A stretch of 64,000 bases of DNA from JADJPG01 sp964491875 (GTDB lineage Bacteria > Verrucomicrobiota > Verrucomicrobiia > Limisphaerales > JADJPG01): contig CAZBIC010000008.1 in assembly GCA_964491875.1 (NCBI GenBank), positions 1 through 64,000 of the forward strand, read 5' to 3'. The translations under genes were made by a program, and so were the position numbers. This document shows, one piece after another, positions 18,018 to 27,190 of the stretch. Below the pieces are notes generated by a model, which saw nothing but the letters and a program-made list of their open reading frames with translations, made no database searches and was not told the origin of the DNA. Each line of letters starts with the position of its first letter. The stretch's first letter is position 1.

Positions 18018-21000
18018 AAACCATTCCTCCTCCCTGTCCCGAGCCGGAAAGCGGGCAAAAATACTGGCGCAGCATGGATCAACTGGCGGATACGCCAGAG
18101 TTCCGCCAATGGCTGGAGCGCGAGTTCCCTGATGGTGCCAGCGAGTTCACGGACCCGGTTTCCCGCCGTAATTTCGTCAAGATCATGTCCGCCTCGTTCG
18201 TGCTGGGCGGCATGGGCGTGCTCGGCAGCGGCTGCCGACGCCCCGAGGAAAAGATTCTCCCGTTCGGCAAGACGCCGGAAGGATACATCCACGGTGTTCC
18301 GCAGTTCTTCGCGACGGCCATGCCGACGCGTGGCGGCGCGATTCCGTTGCTCGTCAAGAGCCATGAGAACCGCCCGACTAAGGTCGAAGGTAATCCCGAG
18401 CATCCCGACAGCAACGGCGCGACGGACACGTTTGCGCAGGCGTCGATCCTCGGTCTCTACGATCCGGATCGCGCGCAGCATTACCGGCGCGCGGGGAACA
18501 CGATTCCGAAGGATCAAGCTGTCGATGCACTGGCTGCACTGGGGCGTAACTTTGTCACCGGCCGCGGCGTGCGCACGGCGTTCGTGCTCGAAGAAAGCAG
18601 CTCGCCTTCCCGCCAGCGTTTGCTGACGGCGCTGCAGTTCAAGCTGCCGCAGGCGAAGTTCGCGATTTACGAAGGCGTTGATCTCAATGCCAACCGTCGC
18701 ATCACCGGCACGGCGCCTTACCTCAAGCTCGATCAGGCGAATGTCATCCTGTCACTCGACTGCGATTTCGCCGGCACGGAAGCGGACAATTACCGTTTGA
18801 TTCGGGGCTTCTCGAAGGGTCGCCGCCAGGAAAAGCCGACGGACAAGATGAACCGCCTCTACACGGTGGAAGGCTTGTTCACGCTCACCGGCATGGCGGC
18901 GGATCATCGCCTGCGCGTGCCGACGAGTTCCGTGGTGGCGGTCGCTGCGGCCATCGCGGCGAAGCTCGCTCCGACGAACACTCAGATTACCCAGCTCGCG
19001 TCGCGTCTCCCGCTTCCGGCGGGCGTCGATGCGAAGTGGATCGACGAATGCGCGAACGACCTGCGCGCGAACGCCGGCGCATCGGTCATCATGGCCGGAC
19101 ATCGCCAACCGGCGGCGGTTCACGTCATCGCGAACCTGCTCAACGCTGCGCTCGGCAACAACGGCAAGACAGTTTTCTTCTCCGAGATTCCTCACACGGC
19201 GGTCAACTCCGATCTCGCCGCCATCGCGCGTGATTTGGCGTCCGGCCAGATCGACACGCTGGTGATTCTGGGCGGCAATCCGGCGCTCACTGCTCCGGCG
19301 GACCTCAAGTGGGCCGATGCCCAAGCGAAGGCCAAAAACGTCGTTCGCCTCGGTCAGTACGAGGACGAAACGTTCGCCGCAGCGACTTCGATCACGCTCG
19401 GCATTCCGCAGAATCATTACCTCGAATCGTGGGGTGACGCCCGCACGAGTGACGGCACATTGGTGCCCGTCCAGCCGCTCATCGCACCGCTGTTCGACGG
19501 TCTGACGGAACTCGAAGTCATTTCCATTCTCGGCGATCTCCAGCCGCGCAAGGGCTACGACATTGTTCGCGAAACGTTCGGTGCCTTTGCTGGCGCGGGC
19601 AACGTTGAAGAAGCGTGGAAGAAGTTCCTTCACGACGGTTACCTCGCTGGCCGCGCGCCTTCGGGCAACGATGCGCCGCTTGGTGGTGACGTCGTGACCC
19701 GCGCGTTTGCGACCATCAATCCGGCGGTTCCGACCAAGGACGGTCTGGAAGTGGTTTTCCATCGCGATCTGAAGGTGGACGATGGTCGCGGTAGCAACAG
19801 CGGATGGCTTCAGGAATTTCCTGACCCGATCACGAAGATCGTTTGGGACGGCGTTGTGCTCATCAGCCGCAAGACGGCAGAAGAGCAGGGCGTGAAGAAC
19901 GGCGATGTTGTCGAGATCGAACTCGGCGGCAGCAAGGTCAACGGCCCGATCTGGGTCCAGCCTGGTTTCGCGGACAACTCGCTCGGTCTCGCGCTCGGTT
20001 ACGGACGTCAACGCGTCAAGGGTGGCGGCGCGGGTCGCATCGCTCACGGTGTTGGTCTTTACAACGCCTACGCGTTGCGCACCTCGGCGAATCCGAACTT
20101 CGCGGTCGGCGCGAAGCTCAAGAAGACTGGCGAGACTCATGTCGTCGCCTGCACGCAGGAACACGGCTCGATGGAAGGCCGTCCGATCGTGCGCGAAGCG
20201 AACAAGGAGCAGTTCGAGAAGCATCCTGATTTCGCGAAGAATTTCGACCTCGAATCCCCCGGGCACTCCGCGCACATCGCGAAGGAACAGGTGGGATTGC
20301 CGCCGGTGGAACGGCCGAAGTCGGTTTACGAGCATCCTTACACGGGCGCGCAGAAGCGTGGCGGTCAGGCCGGTGTGGTGGTCAAGGGCGTCCTCGCCAG
20401 CGACCTCCATCAGTGGGGGATGAGCATCGATCTCAGCGGCTGCGTGGGTTGCGGCGCGTGCGTGCTCGCCTGCCAGAGCGAAAACAACGTCCCGATCGTC
20501 GGCAAGGATCAGGTCATCCGCAACCGCGAGATGCACTGGCTCCGCATCGATCGTTACTACAGCGGCGCGGCCATGAAGATGGCGGCGAATTTGATCGACG
20601 ATCCGCAGGCGGTCATCCAGCCGATGCTCTGCCAGCACTGCGAAAACGCGCCGTGCGAATCGGTCTGCCCCGTCAATGCAACCGTGCATGACGAAGAGGG
20701 TCTCAACGTGATGGCCTACAACCGTTGCGTCGGCACCCGTTACTGCTCGAACAACTGCCCGTATAAGGCGCGCCGGTTCAATTTCTTCGATTACAACAAG
20801 CGCTCCCTCGATCAGCTCAAAGGCCCGTGGTATCCGAGCCCGCTCGTTTCCTCGACCGATGGCGAGAACAACGCGCTGCGTTGGTGGAAGAATCCGGATC
20901 GCGGCACCCGTCCCGACGACGAATGGGATTTGCTCAAGCTCGTCAAGAACCCGGACGTGTCCGTGCGTATGCGCGGCGTCATGGAGAAATGCACGTTCTG

Positions 21001-21409
21001 CGTGCAACGCATCGAACAGGCGAAGATCGCGAAGAAGGTCAAGGCGGGCGCCAGTGGCGACGTGAAACTTGTCGAGAAGGATGGTTCCGTGCCGAAGGTC
21101 GCATGCCAGCAGGCGTGCCCGGCGGAAGCCATCGTGTTCGGCAACTTGCTCGACCCGGAAAGCCGCGTGGCGCAGCTCAAGAAGAACCAGCGCGATTACG
21201 ACGTGCTCGGATTCCTCGACACCCGTCCGCGCCTCACCTACATGGCGCGCATTCGCAATCCGAATCCCAAGATGCCGGATTACACAGAAATTGAGACTCC
21301 CAAGACCACGAAGGAGTACGAGAAGAGTTCGCACGCCAGTCCATTTGAGACGCACGCTGCGGCTGATCACGGCGGTGCCGCTCATGCGGAGAAGAAAGGA
21401 GCCCACTAA
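18014..21409 (+). CDS. actB: Alternative complex III subunit ActB, Fe-S/molybdopterin-oxidoreductase-like
   Basis: The ATG at 18014 overlaps the actA stop codon. The 1131-residue protein has a Tat-type twin arginine followed by a hydrophobic stretch (RRNFVKIMSASFVLGG, RR at 51-52), then a molybdopterin-oxidoreductase-like domain (about 75-740) and a ferredoxin-like domain from about residue 800. The latter has four cysteine groups: CVGCGACVLAC, CQHCENAPCESVC, CVGTRYCSNNC and CTFCVQRI...CQQAC. In characterised complexes ActB carries three [4Fe-4S] and one [3Fe-4S] clusters and no molybdenum cofactor. It faces the periplasm after Tat export. Confidence 0.95.
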   Translation: MKTIPPPCPEPESGQKYWRSMDQLADTPEFRQWLEREFPDGASEFTDPVSRRNFVKIMSASFVLGGMGVLGSGCRRPEEKILPFGKTPEGYIHGVPQFFATAMPTRGGAIPLLVKSHENRPTKVEGNPEHPDSNGATDTFAQASILGLYDPDRAQHYRRAGNTIPKDQAVDALAALGRNFVTGRGVRTAFVLEESSSPSRQRLLTALQFKLPQAKFAIYEGVDLNANRRITGTAPYLKLDQANVILSLDCDFAGTEADNYRLIRGFSKGRRQEKPTDKMNRLYTVEGLFTLTGMAADHRLRVPTSSVVAVAAAIAAKLAPTNTQITQLASRLPLPAGVDAKWIDECANDLRANAGASVIMAGHRQPAAVHVIANLLNAALGNNGKTVFFSEIPHTAVNSDLAAIARDLASGQIDTLVILGGNPALTAPADLKWADAQAKAKNVVRLGQYEDETFAAATSITLGIPQNHYLESWGDARTSDGTLVPVQPLIAPLFDGLTELEVISILGDLQPRKGYDIVRETFGAFAGAGNVEEAWKKFLHDGYLAGRAPSGNDAPLGGDVVTRAFATINPAVPTKDGLEVVFHRDLKVDDGRGSNSGWLQEFPDPITKIVWDGVVLISRKTAEEQGVKNGDVVEIELGGSKVNGPIWVQPGFADNSLGLALGYGRQRVKGGGAGRIAHGVGLYNAYALRTSANPNFAVGAKLKKTGETHVVACTQEHGSMEGRPIVREANKEQFEKHPDFAKNFDLESPGHSAHIAKEQVGLPPVERPKSVYEHPYTGAQKRGGQAGVVVKGVLASDLHQWGMSIDLSGCVGCGACVLACQSENNVPIVGKDQVIRNREMHWLRIDRYYSGAAMKMAANLIDDPQAVIQPMLCQHCENAPCESVCPVNATVHDEEGLNVMAYNRCVGTRYCSNNCPYKARRFNFFDYNKRSLDQLKGPWYPSPLVSSTDGENNALRWWKNPDRGTRPDDEWDLLKLVKNPDVSVRMRGVMEKCTFCVQRIEQAKIAKKVKAGASGDVKLVEKDGSVPKVACQQACPAEAIVFGNLLDPESRVAQLKKNQRDYDVLGFLDTRPRLTYMARIRNPNPKMPDYTEIETPKTTKEYEKSSHASPFETHAAADHGGAAHAEKKGAH

Positions 21410-22875
21410 TGGCTGACGCGATTTCAAAAGACTTGCCGGTGATTCCTTCCGTTCCGAAGGAACTCGAGCGCGAGCCGCTGGTGCTGAACAAGCGCCCTCT
21501 GGGCTGGATCTCGGACCAAATCGCAGGCATCGCGGAAGGCAAGACGCCGACGTGGTGGTGGGTACTGTTCATCCCGAGCGTTGTCCTCACGGTCGTCTGC
21601 TTCGCGATGATCATCCACCTCATGACCACCGGCGTCGGTGTGTGGGGTCTGCAAGTGCCGGTCGCCTGGGCGTGGGACATCACGAACTTCGTCTTCTGGA
21701 TCGGCATCGGCCACGCCGGAACGCTCATTTCGGCGATTCTCTTCCTGCTCCGACAGAAGTGGCGCACGTCGATTAACCGCGCCGCCGAAGCGATGACCAT
21801 CTTCGCGGTCATGTGCGCCGGCATTTTCCCGCTGATTCACATCGGTCGCATCTGGCTCGGTTGGTGGCTGCTGCCGCTGCCGAACGCGAACTCGATCTGG
21901 CCACAGTTCCGTTCGCCGCTGCTGTGGGACGTGTTCGCCGTCTCGACCTACTTCACTGTCTCGCTGCTGTTCTGGTACATGGGTCTGATTCCGGACCTCG
22001 CCGTCATGCGCGACCGTGCGAAGACAAAGATTCGTCAGATTGCCTACGGCATCTTCTCGCTCGGCTGGACGGGTTCGAACCGTCACTGGAGTAACTACGA
22101 GAAAGCGTATCTGCTGCTCGCTGGTTTGAGCACGCCGCTGGTGCTCTCCGTGCACTCCATCGTCTCGTTCGACTTCGCCGTGTCGCAGCTTCCGGGCTGG
22201 CACACGACGATCTTCCCGCCCTACTTCGTCGCGGGCGCCGTCTTCTCCGGCTTCGGCATGGTGCTCACGTTGCTCCTGCCGATGCGTAAGGTTTGCAAAC
22301 TGGAAGAGATCGTGACCGTCCGGCACATCGAGCTGATGGGCAAGGTCATCCTCGCGACCGGTTCCATCGTCGGCTACGCCTACGGCATGGAGTTCTTCAT
22401 CGCGTGGTATAGCGGCAATCCTTACGAGAAGTTTGTATTCATGCAGAACCGCGCAGCGGACCCGTTCATTCTCGGCCCGCTCTGGGGAGTTGAGCCGGCA
22501 CCGTACTGGTGGGCCTACTGGTCGATGATCAGTTGCAACGTCATCTGCCCGCAGCTGTTCTGGTTCAAGAAAGTCCGCACGAACATGTGGGTCGTGTTCG
22601 TCATCTCCATCTTCGTGAACATCGGCATGTGGTTCGAGCGCTTCGTCATCATCGTGACCTCGCTACACCGCGATTACATGCCCTCGAACTGGGCTTACTA
22701 CTCACCGACCTGGGTCGACATCTGGCAGTTCGTCGGCACGTTCGGTCTGTTCATGACGCTGTTCCTGCTCTTCATGCGCTTCCTGCCGACGATTGCGATT
22801 GGCGAAGTGAAGGGCGTCACCCCGCAGGCTGACCCGCATCACCCGCTGGGCGGCGCGAAAGGAGGACATCACTAA
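21409..22875 (+). CDS. actC: Alternative complex III subunit ActC, NrfD-like quinol-binding membrane protein
   Basis: The 488-residue polytopic protein has about ten hydrophobic helices and the NrfD/PsrC fold. It opens with a soluble stretch (LVLNKRPLGWISDQIAGIAEGKTPTWWW) and has HxxH-type contexts typical of ActC (IGHAGTLISAILFLLRQKWR and FPLIHIGRIWLGWW). It forms the main menaquinol site at the periplasmic side. Start and stop overlap both neighbours (TAATG junctions), so stoichiometric expression is expected. Confidence 0.94.
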   Translation: MADAISKDLPVIPSVPKELEREPLVLNKRPLGWISDQIAGIAEGKTPTWWWVLFIPSVVLTVVCFAMIIHLMTTGVGVWGLQVPVAWAWDITNFVFWIGIGHAGTLISAILFLLRQKWRTSINRAAEAMTIFAVMCAGIFPLIHIGRIWLGWWLLPLPNANSIWPQFRSPLLWDVFAVSTYFTVSLLFWYMGLIPDLAVMRDRAKTKIRQIAYGIFSLGWTGSNRHWSNYEKAYLLLAGLSTPLVLSVHSIVSFDFAVSQLPGWHTTIFPPYFVAGAVFSGFGMVLTLLLPMRKVCKLEEIVTVRHIELMGKVILATGSIVGYAYGMEFFIAWYSGNPYEKFVFMQNRAADPFILGPLWGVEPAPYWWAYWSMISCNVICPQLFWFKKVRTNMWVVFVISIFVNIGMWFERFVIIVTSLHRDYMPSNWAYYSPTWVDIWQFVGTFGLFMTLFLLFMRFLPTIAIGEVKGVTPQADPHHPLGGAKGGHH

Positions 22876-23414
22876 TGTCAAACTCCACGGTTAAATACGG
22901 ATTGCTGGCCGAGTTCGATACTGCGGCCGACATTATGCACGCCGCCGAAAAGGTGCGCGACTCCGGCTACAAGCGCTGGGATGTCTACACGCCGTTCCCG
23001 ATTCACGGAATGGACGACGCGATGGGCCTGAAGAAGTCCAAGGTCGGCTGGTTCACCTTCTGCGGCGGCGCGACGGGCGTCACGCTCGGTTACCTGATGA
23101 TCTGGTGGATGAACGCCTACGACTACGCCATCGTGGTCGGTGGCAAGCCGCTCTTCAGCCCGATTTACAGTTTCCCGGTCGCCTACGAATGCACGATTCT
23201 TCTCGCGGCATTCGGATCACTCGGTGGCATGTTGTTCCTCAACCGACTGCCACGTTGGTACAACCCCATCTTCAGCAGCGAGCGTTTCAAACGCGCGTCG
23301 CACGACAAATTCTTCCTCGCGATTGAAGCGACGGATCCCAAATTCAGTGACACCGAAACCCGCAAACTGCTCCAGGACACTGGCAGCAAGCACATCGAGG
23401 AAGTGAGGGACTAA
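22875..23414 (+). CDS. actD: Alternative complex III subunit ActD (DUF3341)
   Basis: The 179-residue protein has an N-terminal ferredoxin-like half (KYGLLAEFDTAADIMHAAEKVRDSGYKRWDVYTPFPIHGMDDAMGLKKS, in pieces) and two transmembrane helices (about 57-77 and 95-120). This is the DUF3341 layout of ActD, a peripheral-to-membrane linker subunit. It overlaps actC and actE by one base at each end. Confidence 0.93.
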   Translation: MSNSTVKYGLLAEFDTAADIMHAAEKVRDSGYKRWDVYTPFPIHGMDDAMGLKKSKVGWFTFCGGATGVTLGYLMIWWMNAYDYAIVVGGKPLFSPIYSFPVAYECTILLAAFGSLGGMLFLNRLPRWYNPIFSSERFKRASHDKFFLAIEATDPKFSDTETRKLLQDTGSKHIEEVRD

Positions 23415-24061
23415 TGCGTTACTTCCTTCTAACCCTCGGCGTCATCGTGCTGGCCGTCATGGTCGTGGCTGGCAAACGTGGCGACATCAGCCGCAAGCCG
23501 CCTATCGAACTGTTCTCGGATATGGACCGCCAGCCCAAGCTGCGTCCGCAGGCCGCGAACAGCTTCTTCAAGGACGGCCTTAGTTCGCAGCAGCCCATCG
23601 ACGGCACCATCGCGCGTGGTTCCCATTACCAGGACATCCCTGAGAACACCGGCAAGATTCCTGGCACCACCAACTACGTCGCAACGATTCCGGTTCCGGT
23701 CACCGTGCAGTTGATGGCGCGCGGTCGTGAGCGTTACGACATCAGCTGCGCTCCGTGCCACGGCGCGCAGGGCGACGGCAAGGGCATCACCACGAAGTTC
23801 GGCATGGCCGTCATCGCGGACCTGCATGACGCGGCGGGCCGCAAACTTCCGCAGCAGGCGGATGGTCAGCTCTTCGCGACCATCAGTTACGGCAAGGGCT
23901 TGATGCAGGGTTACGCTTCCAGCCTGAGCATTGAAGATCGATGGGCCATCGTCGCCTACGTCCGGGCGCTGCAGCGCAGCCACCTCGGCACCATGGACGA
24001 AGTGCCCGCAGACAAACGCGCTGAAGTCATCAAGCCGCTGCCCCCGGGCGCGGTCAAGTAA
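23414..24061 (+). CDS. actE: Alternative complex III subunit ActE, monoheme cytochrome c
   Basis: The 215-residue protein has an N-terminal hydrophobic helix or lipidation-type leader (about 4-20) and a single heme motif CAPCH (112-116), with a likely Met ligand in the following GKGLMQGYASSL region. ActE is the peripheral monoheme cytochrome of ACIII and relays electrons towards the oxidase. It sits between actD and actF in the usual order. Confidence 0.93.
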   Translation: MRYFLLTLGVIVLAVMVVAGKRGDISRKPPIELFSDMDRQPKLRPQAANSFFKDGLSSQQPIDGTIARGSHYQDIPENTGKIPGTTNYVATIPVPVTVQLMARGRERYDISCAPCHGAQGDGKGITTKFGMAVIADLHDAAGRKLPQQADGQLFATISYGKGLMQGYASSLSIEDRWAIVAYVRALQRSHLGTMDEVPADKRAEVIKPLPPGAVK

Positions 24062-24067
24062 TAGCCT

Positions 24068-25300
24068 ATGAGTTCTCCAGCCATTGCTGTTTCCAATTCT
24101 ACCGGCCCGATGGTCATCCCGCCGATCTGGAAGAAGTTGCCCGTTCTCCTCGTCGTCGTTGGCGCCATTGGCGCCGCCGCGGGCATCTTCACGCCGTCGT
24201 TGACCAAGCAGTTCGCGCATTCGTATCTGCTGGCCTACATGTTCTTCCTGAGCCTGTGCCTGGGTGGACTGTTCCTCACGATTGTGCATCACCTGTTCGA
24301 TGCCGCTTGGTCCGTGCCGCTGCGCCGCATCAATGAACATCTGGCGTTCCTCCTTCCGGTGATGGCTGTCCTGTTCATCCCGATCGCCATTTGGGGTCCG
24401 ACCGAGCTTTACTCTTGGATGAAATTGGATCCCCATGTGGATCATGCGTTGGGTGCCAAGCATCCGCTCTTCACCAAAGCTGGCTTTTACGGCTCCGCGA
24501 TTGCGGTGTTCGCAGTTTGGACCTGGCTCTCGTTCAATCTCCGCAAGTGGTCCATCAAGCAGGATCACGCTGGGAACGACAACGCGTTGCGCGTGCTCTG
24601 CACCCGCAAGATGCGCGTCCACGCGGCTTACGGCGTCTACATCTTCGCCTTCAGCCTCACGATGGGCGTCATCATGTGGATGAAAGCGCTCGAACATCAG
24701 TGGTTCTCCACGATGTATGGCGTGTATTACTTCGCGGGCTCCGTCTGGACCACGCTCGCGACGCTCTACGTCATCACCACCGTGCTGCAAAAGACCGGCC
24801 CGCTCGCGCAAGTCATCACCAAGCGCCAGCGCCAGGATAATGGTGTGCTCTGGTTTGCGTTCACCGTCTTCTACGCCTACATCCATTTCTCCCAATACTT
24901 CCTGATCTACAACGCGAACATCCCGGAAGAAACCTTCTACTACGTGAAACGCGAAGCGGGTTCCTGGTGGCAGGTCGGCATGGTCACCATCTTCGGTCAC
25001 TTCCTGATTCCGTTCGTCGCGCTGTTGAACCAGGACGTGAAACAGAAACTGCCGTTGATGATCCCGCTGGCCGTCTGGGCGTGGGCGATGCACTTCTGCG
25101 ACATGTCGTTCAACATCATGCCGCTGATTCACCCGACCGGCTTTGTTGTTCACTGGCTGGACATCACCTGCATGGCGTTCATCGGGGGCGTTCTCACGAT
25201 CGTGTTCATCAAGTATTTCAACGCGCACAACCCGTATCCGGTGAACGACCCGCGACTCGGCGAAGCGCTGGGCGTGCATCAGTACGAAGACCACAAGTAA
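24068..25300 (+). CDS. actF: Alternative complex III subunit ActF, NrfD-like membrane protein
   Basis: This 410-residue protein has about ten transmembrane helices and is related to ActC but shorter. Recognisable segments include CLGGLFLTIVHHLFDAAW and LIHPTGFVVHWLDITCMAFIGG. In ACIII structures ActF packs against ActC and may hold a proton path. It lies 6 bp after actE and is followed after 9 bp by a small membrane-protein gene that is not a standard act gene. Confidence 0.92.
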   Translation: MSSPAIAVSNSTGPMVIPPIWKKLPVLLVVVGAIGAAAGIFTPSLTKQFAHSYLLAYMFFLSLCLGGLFLTIVHHLFDAAWSVPLRRINEHLAFLLPVMAVLFIPIAIWGPTELYSWMKLDPHVDHALGAKHPLFTKAGFYGSAIAVFAVWTWLSFNLRKWSIKQDHAGNDNALRVLCTRKMRVHAAYGVYIFAFSLTMGVIMWMKALEHQWFSTMYGVYYFAGSVWTTLATLYVITTVLQKTGPLAQVITKRQRQDNGVLWFAFTVFYAYIHFSQYFLIYNANIPEETFYYVKREAGSWWQVGMVTIFGHFLIPFVALLNQDVKQKLPLMIPLAVWAWAMHFCDMSFNIMPLIHPTGFVVHWLDITCMAFIGGVLTIVFIKYFNAHNPYPVNDPRLGEALGVHQYEDHK

Positions 25301-25309
25301 ACGAGCCCT

Positions 25310-25678
25310 ATGAGCGAAACCAAATGTTGCCAGAAGACAGTCTCGTTCGTCGGCGTGCTGGGCGCGCTGCTCGTGGTGGTGGTACTTGTCGCCGCGATGA
25401 AGCACTACACGAAACCCGCGCCGCTTAATCAGGCGCGCATCGATGAGCGCAAGAAGGCTCTCGCCGAAATCCGCGCCGAGAACCAGCGTGGTCTGAACAC
25501 ATACGAAGTCACGGACGCCGGCAAGGGCATCGTCCGCCTCAAGATTGATCGCGCGATGGAACTGACGGTCGAGGCATACAAGAATCCTCCCGCCGCGCAG
25601 AAGGAACTGGCCGCGCGCGCCGACAAGGCGAGTGCGCCCGCGCCCAAGGCCCCGGAAAAGCCGAGTCAATTCGAATAA
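25310..25678 (+). CDS. Small single-span membrane protein of the ACIII operon
   Basis: The 122-residue protein has a CC pair at residues 6-7, one transmembrane helix (about 13-30), a charged amphipathic region (ERKKALAEIRAENQRGLNTYEV), and an Ala/Pro/Lys-rich C-terminal tail. It has no heme motif. I do not recognise a named family. Its position between actF and the oxidase-like genes, with gaps of 9 and 6 bp, suggests an accessory subunit or assembly factor of the respiratory complex. Confidence 0.72.
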   Translation: MSETKCCQKTVSFVGVLGALLVVVVLVAAMKHYTKPAPLNQARIDERKKALAEIRAENQRGLNTYEVTDAGKGIVRLKIDRAMELTVEAYKNPPAAQKELAARADKASAPAPKAPEKPSQFE

Positions 25679-25684
25679 TCGCTG

Positions 25685-27190
25685 ATGAGCGCGTCCTCCC
25701 CCACTTCGCTTCAGGAAACTGAAGTCGCCGGCAGCCTCAGCGTGGCTGACGACCGCGCTTCGGCCGCTGAGATCGATGCGTCCTGCCGCTGGCCATTGCT
25801 CCTTCTCTTCACCAGTGGTGTGCTTTGGTTAGTTCTGGGCACGGTGCTCGCGCTCATCGCCGCAATCAAACTTCACAAGGGCGACTTTCTGGCGGATGCC
25901 TCGTGGCTGACGTTGGGACGCATTCGCCCGGCGTCGATGAACGCCTTCCTTTACGGCTTCGCGTCGCAGGTGGGCATCGGCGTCGCGCTCTGGCTGATGT
26001 GCCGGTTGGGCCGCGTTACGCTACTCTTTCAGTGGCCGGTTGTGGTGGCTTGGAAACTCTGGAACCTCGCGCTGACCGCGGGAGTGATTGCAATCCTTGC
26101 GGGCGCGACGACGGGATTTGAATGGCTAGAGATGCCGCGTGGTATCGCTGGTGCGATGTTTGTCGCGTACGCCGTCTTCGGAATCGCGCTCGTCGGGATG
26201 TTTGCCTCGCGTCGGGAGACGGAGACTTTTCCGTCCCAGTGGTATATTCTCGCTGCCGCATTCTGGTTTCCCTGGATCTACTCCGCGGCCAACTACCTTC
26301 TTCTACTGGACCCCGCTCGCGGCACCATGCAGTCGGTAGTCAACGGCTGGTATAGCGGCAACTTCGTGACGCTTTGGCTGACGCCGATTGGGCTCGCGGC
26401 GATTTTCTATTTCCTTCCCCGGCTGAACGAGCAACCCCTGAACAGCCGCGAACTCGCGTCGTTCGGTTTTTGGACGCTGCTGTTCTGTGGAAGCTTCACT
26501 GGCTTGACGAGCTTGATTGGTGGGCCGATTCCGAAATGGGTGCCTGCGCTCAGCACCGTCTCCAACGTCTGCCTTCTCGCCGCTGTGGCCAGCAACGTGT
26601 GCAGCTGGCACCTGACTTACGCGGCTGCTAGAGACGCCGGTAACCCGGATGCCTGGAAGAAGAACAGCGTTCTCAAGTTCATTCTGTTCGGTGGCTTCGC
26701 CTACGTGGTGTACGGAGTGACTGCTGCCCTGATGTCCTTCTCCTCTGTCTCTTCGATTACCAATTTCACCTACGCCGTCGTCGCCCGAAACAACCTCGTG
26801 CTGCACGGCTTCATCGGAATGGTTCTGTTCGGCAGCCTCTACTACATCATTCCGCGCCTTGCTCAGGTTACGTGGCCGAGCGAATCATCGATTCGCGTTC
26901 ACTTCGGCTGCACTGTTGCCGGCGTGGTACTCATGTTTTTCGGGCTGGGCGCTGGTGGCGTGCTGCAAGGATTGAAGCTGGCGAACGCTGAGATTCCGTT
27001 CATGGACGTCGTGCGCGGCACCGTTCCCTTTGTCGGGCTTTCGACCCTGGGAGTTCTTCTCCTTCTGATTGGTCAGCTGGCGTTCTTGTCGAACTACGTG
27101 GGACTGCTTCGTGGGTTGATTCAACCGATGGTAAACGCCTTCTGTGCTGAGTGCTGCGGCAGTTCTTCGAAATCGGGGGTGCGCTCATGA
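25685..27190 (+). CDS. cbb3 oxidase subunit I (CcoN)-like protein lacking all heme and copper ligands
   Basis: The 501-residue protein has about twelve transmembrane helices and aligns through most of its length with cbb3 subunit I: GWYSGN with WWYGHN, then IFYFLPRLNEQPLNS with MMYYFVPKQAERPVYS, and GMVLFGSLYYIIP with the WVAMVSIGALY..VP region. Every metal-binding histidine is changed: the heme b ligand in RPLH is S84; the CuB histidine in YGHN is G225; the HH pair is T275-S276; the GHVH pair is R368 and N370. Only four histidines remain (64, 309, 374, 406), and H406 matches a conserved non-ligand. It cannot bind heme or CuB as a normal oxidase does; a structural or scaffold role for the attached cytochromes is inferred. 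Confidence 0.85.
   Translation: MSASSPTSLQETEVAGSLSVADDRASAAEIDASCRWPLLLLFTSGVLWLVLGTVLALIAAIKLHKGDFLADASWLTLGRIRPASMNAFLYGFASQVGIGVALWLMCRLGRVTLLFQWPVVVAWKLWNLALTAGVIAILAGATTGFEWLEMPRGIAGAMFVAYAVFGIALVGMFASRRETETFPSQWYILAAAFWFPWIYSAANYLLLLDPARGTMQSVVNGWYSGNFVTLWLTPIGLAAIFYFLPRLNEQPLNSRELASFGFWTLLFCGSFTGLTSLIGGPIPKWVPALSTVSNVCLLAAVASNVCSWHLTYAAARDAGNPDAWKKNSVLKFILFGGFAYVVYGVTAALMSFSSVSSITNFTYAVVARNNLVLHGFIGMVLFGSLYYIIPRLAQVTWPSESSIRVHFGCTVAGVVLMFFGLGAGGVLQGLKLANAEIPFMDVVRGTVPFVGLSTLGVLLLLIGQLAFLSNYVGLLRGLIQPMVNAFCAECCGSSSKSGVRS

Noticed and set aside
18752..21427. 891-codon minus-strand open frame opposite actB
   Set aside because: It is the antisense shadow of a clearly recognised, motif-rich gene; the product is Arg/Asp/Val-rich with no domain and no ribosome binding site.
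23429..25669. 746-codon minus-strand open frame opposite actE, actF and the next gene
   Set aside because: It spans three coupled plus-strand genes and has the composition of a GC-rich antisense frame; no recognisable domain.
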